Shown here piece after piece: positions 17,258 through 24,405 of a DNA stretch of 36,536 nucleotides (position 1 is its first letter; every line of letters begins with the position of its first letter). The notes below the pieces were generated by a model. The model was not told the origin of the DNA. It worked only from the letters and a program-made list of their open reading frames with translations, and searched no databases. The stretch comes from SUG2458 sp051872335 (GTDB lineage: Bacteria > Bacillota_I > Bacilli_A > RFN20 > CAG-826). Location: NCBI GenBank assembly GCA_051872335.1, contig JBJEDT010000018.1, positions 1 to 36,536 on the forward strand, in the 5' to 3' direction. Position numbers and translations under genes: made by a program.

Positions 17258-17992
17258 ATGAAAAAAGAAAAAGTATTAAAGAAAATTAATCCATTATTTT
17301 TAAAAGGTATTTGTCATCGTGGATTACACAATGATAAATATATTGAAAATGGAATGCTCGCCTTCAAGAATGCCTTAGATAACAATATGGCTCTTGAATT
17401 AGACATCCATTTAACTAAAGATAATGAATTAGTTGTAATTCATGATTCTGAACTTAAAAGAGTTACAGGAAAAGATGGAATTGTTGAAGATTTAACTTTA
17501 AATGAGTTAAAAGACAATTATAAATTATTAAATGGTGAAACTATTCCATCTTTAAAAGAAGTAATGACATTAATTAATGAAAAAGTACCGATGGTTATTG
17601 AATTAAAGGTATTTAGAAAAAATTATGTTCCTCTTGCTTCTAGACTTAAAAAAGAACTAGAATGCGTAAAAGATAAATCTAATTATCTTCTCATATCTTT
17701 TGATCCAAGAGCATTATTCCAATTTAAAAAATCTGGTTATGTTAGACAACTACTTCTAACTACAGAAAAGAAATATCGCTATGTTTATCATTTTAGACAC
17801 TTCTTTGAGGGAGTTGACTTAGATTATAAATATTTGGAAGAAAGAAAAGCTAAAAGATATTGTAAAAAACATTTCTCTAATATCTGGACCATTGAAAGTA
17901 AAGAAGTGTTTGAAAAATACTACAAAGATGTCGATTGTATTACTTTTCAACACATTGATGCTAACTATGTTAAAGATATTCTAACAAAATAA
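17258..17992 (+). CDS. Glycerophosphodiester phosphodiesterase
   Basis: A 244-residue enzyme hydrolysing glycerophosphodiesters to glycerol-3-phosphate and an alcohol. The GDPD signature is present: CHRGLHND (18-25) with the first His/Arg pair, IENGMLAFKNAL (28-39) with Glu and Asn, ALELDIHLT (44-52) with the metal-binding Glu/Asp, and VIHD (59-62) with the second catalytic His. IELKV (about 108-112) supplies the later glutamate. No signal peptide, so cytoplasmic. ATG 17258 is chosen because it follows the MFS stop after one base with GAGGA just before it; an upstream ATG at 17240 overlaps the MFS gene. The coupling suggests uptake followed by hydrolysis. Confidence 0.9.
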   Translation: MKKEKVLKKINPLFLKGICHRGLHNDKYIENGMLAFKNALDNNMALELDIHLTKDNELVVIHDSELKRVTGKDGIVEDLTLNELKDNYKLLNGETIPSLKEVMTLINEKVPMVIELKVFRKNYVPLASRLKKELECVKDKSNYLLISFDPRALFQFKKSGYVRQLLLTTEKKYRYVYHFRHFFEGVDLDYKYLEERKAKRYCKKHFSNIWTIESKEVFEKYYKDVDCITFQHIDANYVKDILTK

Positions 17993-18000
17993 GAATTAAA

Positions 18001-18038
18001 AAAAGAACCTATTTGCTTAAATATTTAGGTTCTTTTTT
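18001..18038. terminator. Bidirectional terminator
   Basis: Perfect 11-bp stem AAAAGAACCTA (18001-18011) / TAGGTTCTTTT (18026-18036), 14-base loop, T-run on the plus side and A-run on the other. It serves the glycerophosphodiesterase gene and the minus-strand ATPase gene ending at 18059. Confidence 0.85.
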
Positions 18039-18058
18039 AATAGTACTATCAATACACA

Positions 18059-19384
18059 CTAAATGAATATAACCATATAATGTGGCAACGTTTTTTTAGT
18101 ATCAACTTTTCCTAAATTGCCATTTATAAATTTGTAACATATTGATGGAGTATATTTCTTTATAAAATGATTTAATGATGGGGTAGACACATTACCAGAT
18201 TTTACTTCAATTGGTAGAACTTCTCCGTTCTTTTCTATAATAAATTCTATTTCAATAGTGGAATCATATTTTTTATAATAATGGAGTTTATAACCTTTTT
18301 TTAATAACTCATTACCAATAACATTTTCATAAATTCCACCTTTAGTATTTCCTTTTATTGTATTATTTAAAATTGCTAATTTTGTTTCATCACCATACAT
18401 ACAACATAATAGACCAGTATCATTTAAATATATTTTGAATTGATCATCTATTTCATATCCTAATAAAGGAATGTATACTTCAGATACATTGATACATTTA
18501 TTTACTAAGCAGGAGTCACATAGCCACTTGATACTATCAGAAAATTTTTTCCCTGTTTTTCCTTTTTCAACAACACTATATTGGAATTTCCTATATTCTT
18601 TAGCTAGTTGTTTAGGAATAGAATCATAGCATTGCCTTACTTTTATTTTTTCTGCACCTTTTGCATGTTTAGAAATATCATCCTGATAGTCTGACAAAAT
18701 CTTATTTTGCACTAAAGTAACTTCTTGATAATTGTTGGTATTAACAAAAGTTTGAACTACTTCTGGCATTCCGCCAACAATAATATATTCTCTAAAAAGT
18801 TTTTCATATGTCTCATTTAAATCATGTGGAATTTCTGTATTTTTATCAAAATAACTCTTTAAGTAATTTATTGCCTCATCAGTATACCCATTAGCCCATA
18901 AAAACTCTTCAAAATCTAAGGAGTACATCATAATCTGTCTTTCATAACCAACAGGTAAAGAACTTGGTTCCTTAACATTATCATCTGCATCATCCATATA
19001 TGATAACCCTAAAAGAGAACCAGATGAAATAATATCAAATTGACCATCCTCAACTAAAAATTTAATTGCTGTCCTTGCACAAGGGCAAACTTGTATCTCA
19101 TCTAAAAAAATTAATGTTCTGCCTGGAATAAATTTTATATTTGGAATATATGCGCTCATTCTTTTATATATCTCAGTAGCAGACAAATCATCTTCTAAAA
19201 AAATAGATTTATAGGAACCATTTTTTAAAAAATTAATTTCTATAAAACTTTCATATTCTTTTTGTCCAAATTGACGAACTAAAAAAGTTTTACCGACTTG
19301 TCTTGCTCCTTTAATGAAAAGAGCTTCTTTTTTATTGCTTTTTTTCCAATCTAATAGATATTTATATAATTTTCTTTGAAGCAT
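18059..19384 (-). CDS. AAA ATPase with C-terminal DUF4143 nuclease-like domain
   Basis: A 441-residue cytoplasmic protein of the AAA_14/DUF4143 family. Walker A is GARQVGKT (26-33) and Walker B is in LIFLDEIQ (about 93-100), followed by the typical arginine-rich ATPase end. The C-terminal DUF4143 region ends with IEIEFIIEKNGEVLPIEVKSG, which resembles a PD-(D/E)xK core (D/E...ExK). The family is common and often multicopy in gut Firmicutes and is of unsettled function, with suggested roles in defence or DNA metabolism. ATG 19384 is used because AAAGGTGAT lies just upstream; the longer in-frame start at 19417 adds an unlikely leader. Three partial 33-bp repeats sit immediately upstream of its promoter. 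Confidence 0.88.
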   Translation of the reverse strand: MLQRKLYKYLLDWKKSNKKEALFIKGARQVGKTFLVRQFGQKEYESFIEINFLKNGSYKSIFLEDDLSATEIYKRMSAYIPNIKFIPGRTLIFLDEIQVCPCARTAIKFLVEDGQFDIISSGSLLGLSYMDDADDNVKEPSSLPVGYERQIMMYSLDFEEFLWANGYTDEAINYLKSYFDKNTEIPHDLNETYEKLFREYIIVGGMPEVVQTFVNTNNYQEVTLVQNKILSDYQDDISKHAKGAEKIKVRQCYDSIPKQLAKEYRKFQYSVVEKGKTGKKFSDSIKWLCDSCLVNKCINVSEVYIPLLGYEIDDQFKIYLNDTGLLCCMYGDETKLAILNNTIKGNTKGGIYENVIGNELLKKGYKLHYYKKYDSTIEIEFIIEKNGEVLPIEVKSGNVSTPSLNHFIKKYTPSICYKFINGNLGKVDTKKTLPHYMVIFI

Positions 19385-19405
19385 TTTTATCACCTTTTCA
19401 CATAT

Positions 19406-19433
19406 ATTATAGAACAAAAAAACGATAATACAA
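19406..19433 (-). promoter_or_regulatory. Candidate promoter for the AAA/DUF4143 gene
   Basis: On the minus strand: TTGTAT (19428-19433), 16-base spacer, TATAAT (19406-19411), about 22 bases before ATG 19384. The tandem repeat block begins just upstream of the -35. Confidence 0.45.
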
Positions 19434-19520
19434 TAAAAAAGGAATATTTTCCGACCATGGATGTGGAAAAAAAGGAATATTTTCAGACCATGGGTGTAGA
19501 AAAAAAGGAATATTTTCCGA
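19434..19520. repeat. 33-bp tandem direct repeat, 2.6 copies
   Basis: GGAATATTTT recurs at 19441, 19474 and 19507, a 33-base period. Each unit has an A-run, GGAATATTTTCC (or TTCA), then GACCATGG/GGGTGT. The unit contains the palindrome CCATGG and the symmetric GGAA...TTCC. It lies between the DUF2130 terminator and the ATPase promoter. No spacer-like unique sequence separates the units, so it is not CRISPR. Confidence 0.85.
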
Positions 19521-19531
19521 AAAATTATATA

Positions 19532-19555
19532 AAAAGCGAATATAAATTCGCTTTT
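19532..19555 (-). terminator. Terminator of the DUF2130 gene
   Basis: Perfect 10-bp stem AAAAGCGAAT (19532-19541) / ATTCGCTTTT (19546-19555) with loop ATAA, just past the stop of the minus-strand gene ending at 19558, followed on that strand by TTTTTATAT. Confidence 0.85.
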
Positions 19556-19557
19556 CT

Positions 19558-20853
19558 TTACTTCTTTTCTTTAGCTTTTTCAAAAGCTTCTTTCATTGTA
19601 GGATTATTTCTAGTTAACTTTTTTATAGATAAATCTTGAGCCTTATCATTAGCAAGTCTTAAATTTCTTTCAGCACCAATTAAACCTTCTTTTACCTTAT
19701 TTAAATGGTCGATTGTTTTATCTATTTCCTCTATAGCACTATTGAATCTTTGGTTTGCTAAACTATAATTTTTATTAAATTTATCTTGAAAATCTAAAAG
19801 TGAATTTTCAAAATTCGTAACATCTATACTTTGATTACGTGCAATCATTAATTCATTTTTATATTTACTAGCATTTAGACTAGCATTTCTTAAAAGTGTA
19901 ATAATAGGGATAAAACATTGAGGACGTACAACATACATCTTAGGATATTTATAAGATACATCAACAATACCTGCATTATATAATTCACTCTCAGGTTCTA
20001 ACATTGAAACTAGAACTGCATATTCACAATTTTTTGTTTTACGATCTTTATCTAGTTTAGCAAAGAAATCTTCATTTTTATGTTTTGTTGCTGTTTCATC
20101 ATTTTCGTTTTTCATTTCAAACATAATTGAAATTAATTCAGCACCTTCTTCGGTATTTTCTCTAAAAATGAAATCGCCTTTTTCTCCACTACTTGAATCA
20201 TTATCTTTTTCAAAATATGCTTGAGGAAAAGCAGTCATTCTAATAGAATTAAAAGCATTTTGACAATGTTGTTCCAAAGATTCACCAACTAGTTTAGTCG
20301 ATAATTTTAATTTCATATCTTTATAATAAGCAATTTGTTCATCCTTTGCTTTTAATTCAAGTCGTTGCTGTTCTATAAGATTATTTTGTTTTATCTCTGC
20401 TTCTTTCTTATTTAAATCAATTCTATTATTTAAAGAAACTATTTCTTGATCTTTAGAATTAATAACCTCTTTATATTTCATATCTAAGGATAAAACTTGA
20501 TTATCTAATTTAGATTGTAGGTTACTAATCTCTAAATCTTTATTTTTAAGTTCAAGTTCTTTTTTGTTAATAGCCTCAGCAATAGCTGAATTTTTAGCAA
20601 GTTCATTATTGGCAATAGTATTTTTTAATGAATCAATTTGACTTTGAAGTTCTCTAATTTTAATTTGATTTTCATTGCTACTTTGCATTTGTTGAACTTT
20701 AAAAGAACTTTCTAATTTATCTTTTTCTATATTAAGACGTTGTTGAATTTCTTTTTCAAAAATATCATTTCTAACTTCTCTAATTAAATCATCATATTGG
20801 TTTTGATCTATAGTAAATAATTTACCACAATTTGGACATTTAATTTCTGGCAT
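19558..20853 (-). CDS. DUF2130 coiled-coil protein
   Basis: A 431-residue cytoplasmic protein. The N-terminus has a CPNCG knuckle (5-9), probably half of a zinc ribbon. A long coiled coil covers about 25-180. The DUF2130 core (about 185-340) contains GEKGDFIFRE, ISIMFEMKNE and HKNEDFFAKLDKDRKTKNCEYAVLVS, a restriction-endonuclease-like arrangement of acidic residues and lysine also seen in RmuC. A second helical region is at about 350-430. The family is widespread; its biochemical role is not established. ATG 20853 has AGGAG and an extended -10 (TG-T-TATAAT, minus strand, 20879-20884) upstream. It is divergent from clpB. Confidence 0.85.
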   Translation of the reverse strand: MPEIKCPNCGKLFTIDQNQYDDLIREVRNDIFEKEIQQRLNIEKDKLESSFKVQQMQSSNENQIKIRELQSQIDSLKNTIANNELAKNSAIAEAINKKELELKNKDLEISNLQSKLDNQVLSLDMKYKEVINSKDQEIVSLNNRIDLNKKEAEIKQNNLIEQQRLELKAKDEQIAYYKDMKLKLSTKLVGESLEQHCQNAFNSIRMTAFPQAYFEKDNDSSSGEKGDFIFRENTEEGAELISIMFEMKNENDETATKHKNEDFFAKLDKDRKTKNCEYAVLVSMLEPESELYNAGIVDVSYKYPKMYVVRPQCFIPIITLLRNASLNASKYKNELMIARNQSIDVTNFENSLLDFQDKFNKNYSLANQRFNSAIEEIDKTIDHLNKVKEGLIGAERNLRLANDKAQDLSIKKLTRNNPTMKEAFEKAKEKK

Positions 20854-20958
20854 AATAATATTTCTCCTTGTAAAAATAATTATAACAAATGATTATTTTA
20901 TTAACTATAAAATTCAAAATGATTTTATAAAATACGCAAAAAATATTTTATATAAATT

Positions 20959-20985
20959 TTAGCACTCTCACTTGACAAGTGCTAA
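20959..20985. promoter_or_regulatory. CIRCE operator (HrcA site)
   Basis: TTAGCACTC (20959-20967), 9-base spacer, AAGTGCTAA (20977-20985): the CIRCE consensus with a single mismatch in the right arm. It overlaps the clpB promoter, so HrcA should repress clpB until heat or protein stress. Confidence 0.92.
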
Positions 20986-20999
20986 AATGCTCCTATAAT
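20972..20999 (+). promoter_or_regulatory. Sigma-A promoter of clpB
   Basis: TTGACA (20972-20977), 16-base spacer, TATAAT (20994-20999), both consensus. The -35 is inside the CIRCE element. Transcription should begin near 21006, just before the ribosome site, which excludes any start upstream of 21021. Confidence 0.9.
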
Positions 21000-21020
21000 A
21001 ATAGTCAAGGAGGTAATATT

Positions 21021-23123
21021 ATGGACAATTACAACAACCAAAAAAATCAAGATGATGTATTCCACAAGTATGGTCGTATCGTTAATGAAGATGTAGCAAA
21101 AAACAAAATAGACCCTGTTATTGGCCGAAACGAGGAAATACGTAAAGTAATTGAAGTATTAGCTCGTAAAACTAAAAACAATGTCGTTTTGCTAGGTGAA
21201 CCTGGTGTAGGTAAAACAGCAATTATTGAGGGTTTAGCGCAACGTATTGAAAAAGATGATGTACCAACATCATTAAAAAAGAAAAAGATTTTTGAATTAG
21301 ATATGGGTGCTCTTGTTGCTGGTGCTAAGTATCAAGGTGAATTCGAAGAAAGATTAAAAGATGTTTTAAATAAAGTAAAAGATAGTAAAGGTGAAGTCAT
21401 CTTATTTATTGATGAAATTCACCTTATTGTTGGAGCAGGTAGAACTAGTGGTGCCCTTGATGCATCAAATATGTTAAAACCAATGTTAGCACGTGGTGAA
21501 ATCAACTGTATCGGTGCAACAACTTTACAAGAATACAAAAAATATATCGAAAAAGATCGTGCTCTTGAAAGACGTTTTCAACCTGTAATGGTTGGTGAAC
21601 CAACTGTAGCTGATACTATTTCTATTTTAAGAGGTATTAAAGAAAGATTTGAGACTCATCATGGTGTAAAGATTACTGATGAAGCTTTAATTGCTGCAGC
21701 AACATTATCTAATAGGTACATTACAAATAGGTATCTACCAGATAAAGCTATTGATCTTGTTGACCAAGCATGTGCTTCAATAAGAGTAGATATTGAATCA
21801 AGCCCTTTTGAAGTTGAAGAGTTAAATCGTAAAATTAAACAACTTCAAATCGAAAAAGTTGCTCTTTCAAAAGAAGACGATCCTTCTTCTAAAAAGCGTT
21901 TAGAAAATCTTGAAATAGAATTAAGTAAAACATACGAAGAACATGAAAAATTAGTTAAAGAATGGGAAAGCGAAAAAAATAAAATCAAAGAACAAAAAGA
22001 TATTAAAATCAGACTTGATAATAAACGTTTTGAACTTAATAATGCTTTAACTAATTCAGATTATCGTAAAGCTAGTGAACTTCAATATAAAGAAATTCCT
22101 GACCTTGAAAAAAGATTATCAGATATTGAACAACAAAATAAAACAAATCACATTATTAGTGAAGTAGTTGATGAAGAAGAAATAGCAAAAATCATTTCTA
22201 AAAATACTAATATTCCTGTAAGTAAAATCTTAAAAGGTGATAAAGAAAAAGTATTGTCATTAAAAGACACACTTGCAAAAAGAGTTGTTGGTCAAGATGA
22301 TGCAATAAAACTTGTTTCTGATGCTATTTTAAGACAACGTGCCGGTATTAAAGATGAAAATAGACCAATCGGTTCATTCTTATTTATGGGTCCTACAGGA
22401 GTTGGCAAAACTGAAGTTGCTAAAGCATTAGCAGAAGCTTTATTTGATTCTGAAAGTCATATCATACGCTTAGACATGTCTGAATATATGGAAGACTTTA
22501 CATTCACTAGATTAATTGGTTCCCCACCAGGTTATGTAGGCTTTGAAGAAGGCGGCCAATTAACTGAACCAGTAAAACGTAATCCTTATTCTATTGTATT
22601 ATTTGATGAAATCGAAAAGGCACATCCTCAAATTTTCAATGTATTACTTCAAATACTTGATGATGGACGATTAACAGATTCTCAAGGTGTTGTTGTTGAC
22701 TTCAAAAATACAATTATCATTATGACTTCTAACTTAGGTTCACAATCTATTTTAGATGGTCATCCTGAAGAAGCAACTTCATTATTAAGAAAAACATTTA
22801 AACCAGAATTCCTAAATCGTATTGACGAAATTATTTACTTCAATCCATTATCAAAAGACATGCAAGTTAAAATTGTTGATAAGATGCTAAATCAATTGAC
22901 AAATAGATTAAAAGAAAACTACTATTTATTAGACTTTAGTCCTAGTTTAAAACAATACATCATCGACTCTTCATATGATGAAGAATTTGGTGCAAGACCA
23001 ATTAAACGTTTTATTCAAAACAACATTGAAACCTTCGTAGCTGATGCTATTTTAAGAAATACTTTAAAAACAGATAAGAAATATGTACTTGACTACAAGG
23101 ATGACAAATTAGTTATTGAATAA
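21021..23123 (+). CDS. clpB: ClpB-type disaggregase lacking the N-terminal domain
   Basis: A 700-residue Hsp100 ATPase that, with DnaK, extracts proteins from aggregates. First AAA module: DPVIGRNEEIRKVIEVL (31-47) and Walker A GEPGVGKT (59-66). The coiled-coil middle domain (about 255-385) includes ASELQYKEIPDLE, the ClpB rather than ClpC motif. Second AAA module: Walker A GPTGVGKT (457-464), pore-loop region GSPPGYVGFEEGG and sensor region GARPIKRFIQ near the end. The roughly 140-residue Clp N-domain is absent, as in the short ClpB isoform made elsewhere by internal initiation. ATG 21021 has AAGGAGG eight bases before it and lies just after the promoter, so the short form is the only product. 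No P-element (IGF/IGL loop) for ClpP was seen. Confidence 0.93.
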   Translation: MDNYNNQKNQDDVFHKYGRIVNEDVAKNKIDPVIGRNEEIRKVIEVLARKTKNNVVLLGEPGVGKTAIIEGLAQRIEKDDVPTSLKKKKIFELDMGALVAGAKYQGEFEERLKDVLNKVKDSKGEVILFIDEIHLIVGAGRTSGALDASNMLKPMLARGEINCIGATTLQEYKKYIEKDRALERRFQPVMVGEPTVADTISILRGIKERFETHHGVKITDEALIAAATLSNRYITNRYLPDKAIDLVDQACASIRVDIESSPFEVEELNRKIKQLQIEKVALSKEDDPSSKKRLENLEIELSKTYEEHEKLVKEWESEKNKIKEQKDIKIRLDNKRFELNNALTNSDYRKASELQYKEIPDLEKRLSDIEQQNKTNHIISEVVDEEEIAKIISKNTNIPVSKILKGDKEKVLSLKDTLAKRVVGQDDAIKLVSDAILRQRAGIKDENRPIGSFLFMGPTGVGKTEVAKALAEALFDSESHIIRLDMSEYMEDFTFTRLIGSPPGYVGFEEGGQLTEPVKRNPYSIVLFDEIEKAHPQIFNVLLQILDDGRLTDSQGVVVDFKNTIIIMTSNLGSQSILDGHPEEATSLLRKTFKPEFLNRIDEIIYFNPLSKDMQVKIVDKMLNQLTNRLKENYYLLDFSPSLKQYIIDSSYDEEFGARPIKRFIQNNIETFVADAILRNTLKTDKKYVLDYKDDKLVIE

Positions 23124-23130
23124 TATAAAA

Positions 23131-23172
23131 AGGTGTTATAAACATATCAGTTTGTAACACCTATTTCTTTTT
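23131..23172. terminator. Bidirectional terminator between clpB and pflA
   Basis: 13-bp stem AGGTGTTATAAAC (23131-23143) / GTTTGTAACACCT (23150-23162) with one wobble pair and a 6-base loop, T-rich on the plus side and A-rich on the other. Confidence 0.85.
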
Positions 23173-23909
23173 TATTTATTTCTTGTTTCAACTATTCCAC
23201 TTAATATTTCTTTTTTTGCTTTGAGTGCATCTTCTTTATCAAGTGACTTTAAGTCTTTTAATTTATAATCAATATTAAGCTCTTTATATTTACTTTTCGC
23301 CATATCATGATATGGTAAAACATCTAGAGCTTTAACATTTTTAAGTGAACCTATAAAGTTACCTAACTTTCTTAAATAAATAGGATCATCAGTATATCCT
23401 TTGACAATTACATGCCTAATATACATAGTAATATTATGACTATCTAAATACATAGCAAAACTCAATATATTTTCATTTGGTTTACTAGTTAATTCGATAT
23501 GTTTTAGGTTATCAATATGTTTAATATCAAGCATTACTAAATCAACATATCTAATTAGTTCATCAAATTTTTCTACATTGTTAGATGTAAAAGTAATTCC
23601 CGAGGTATCTAAACAAGTATGGATACCTTTTGCTTTAGCTTTTTTAAATAAGTCAATTAAAAAATCAATTTGAACTAAAGGTTCTCCTCCAGTTGCGGTA
23701 ATACCACCATTTGTATAGAAATTTTTATTGTGATCATATTGTTCAAGAATTTCTTCACTTGTCATCTTTATTGCCCCTTCACTTGTCCAAGTATCAGGAT
23801 TATGACAATAAAGGCATCTCATTGGACATCCTTTGAAAAATACTACTAATCGAATCCCAGGTCCATCAACAGTCCCAAAGGATTCAATTGAATGTATTAA
23901 ACCTTCCAT
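23172..23909 (-). CDS. pflA: Pyruvate formate-lyase activating enzyme
   Basis: A 245-residue radical SAM enzyme that makes the glycyl radical on pyruvate formate-lyase using SAM and a [4Fe-4S] cluster. FFKGCPMRCLYCHNPDTW (25-42) contains the C-x3-C-x2-C cluster motif, and ATGGEP (about 77-82) is the SAM-binding GGE motif. The length matches short PflA enzymes without the extra ferredoxin domain. Its ATG shares one base with the stop of the glycyl-radical domain gene (TAATG), so the activase is made together with its substrate domain. It is the last gene of the pfl operon. Confidence 0.95.
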   Translation of the reverse strand: MEGLIHSIESFGTVDGPGIRLVVFFKGCPMRCLYCHNPDTWTSEGAIKMTSEEILEQYDHNKNFYTNGGITATGGEPLVQIDFLIDLFKKAKAKGIHTCLDTSGITFTSNNVEKFDELIRYVDLVMLDIKHIDNLKHIELTSKPNENILSFAMYLDSHNITMYIRHVIVKGYTDDPIYLRKLGNFIGSLKNVKALDVLPYHDMAKSKYKELNIDYKLKDLKSLDKEDALKAKKEILSGIVETRNK

Positions 23910-24160
23910 TAGATTTGTTCGTGGAATGTACGAGATATAACTTCGTCTTGTTGAGCTTTAGTAAGCTTAACAAAGTTAACAGCATATCCAGAAACTCTAA
24001 CTGTTAATTGAGGATATTTTTCAGGATGAGCTTGAGCATCTAATAATGTTTCACGAGTGAAAACATTAACATTTAAGTGATGGCCACCTTTTTCAACATA
24101 ACCATCTAATAAACTAACTAAGTTATCAATTTGTTGTTCATTAACTTTCTTTTCTGACAT
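23909..24160 (-). CDS. Detached glycyl-radical domain of pyruvate formate-lyase (GrcA-like)
   Basis: An 83-residue protein equal to the last 70 or so residues of ordinary PFL plus a short new N-terminus. RVSGYAVNF (55-63) is the glycyl-radical motif with radical Gly58; HPEKYPQLTVRVSGYA and the end QQDEVISRTF match the PFL C-terminus closely. Stand-alone domains of this kind (GrcA/YfiD) normally repair oxygen-cleaved PFL, but the PFL of this operon has no glycyl-radical domain of its own. This protein should therefore be an obligate subunit that docks into PFL and is activated by PflA. It has a strong AAGGAGG before ATG 24160, starts two bases after the 80-residue gene, and overlaps pflA by one base. 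Confidence 0.92.
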   Translation of the reverse strand: MSEKKVNEQQIDNLVSLLDGYVEKGGHHLNVNVFTRETLLDAQAHPEKYPQLTVRVSGYAVNFVKLTKAQQDEVISRTFHEQI

Positions 24161-24162
24161 AA

Positions 24163-24405
24163 CTATTCCTCCTTATCGTCATCTTCTTCAACACCTTCAA
24201 AAAGTGTTGGAGCTTTACATGCACCATTAACACAACCACCAGTGTTATCAACAAATAGCTCATCTTTATTTATAGCACCTTTTTTGTTAATAGTGATATT
24301 AATATGCCCTGCATTTTCTTTAGACATAAAATTATCGATATAATCTACAAGGTCATCTATTTGTTGTTCTATATCTTCTTTTGGGTTATTCTTCTTTGAA
24401 TCCAT
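24163..24405 (-). CDS. 80-residue Cys-containing paralogue of the glycyl-radical domain linker
   Basis: Not a recognised family. Residues 11-52 align with the start of the neighbouring glycyl-radical protein: EQQIDDLVDYIDNFMSKE resembles NEQQIDNLVSLLDGYVEK, followed by a degenerate HINITIN like HLNVNV. Instead of the radical motif it has TGGCVNGACKAP (55-66) with Cys58 and Cys63, then an acidic tail (EEDDDKEE). Its ATG lies inside the last codons of the PFL gene in another frame, with GGAGG nine bases upstream, and its stop is two bases before the next start. The reading frame, ribosome site and coupling argue for a real gene. It may have arisen by duplication of the split domain. Possible roles are a PFL assembly factor, redox sensor or radical shuttle; all are inference. 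Confidence 0.8.
   Translation of the reverse strand: MDSKKNNPKEDIEQQIDDLVDYIDNFMSKENAGHINITINKKGAINKDELFVDNTGGCVNGACKAPTLFEGVEEDDDKEE

Noticed and set aside
19434..19520. Repeat block as a CRISPR array
   Set aside because: The units are contiguous tandem copies without unique spacers, only 2.6 copies are present, and no cas genes lie nearby.
19376..19639. Small plus-strand ORF with KKEYFPTMDVE-type peptide repeats
   Set aside because: It arises from the 33-bp DNA repeat, runs across a promoter, a terminator and the end of the DUF2130 gene, and has no ribosome site.
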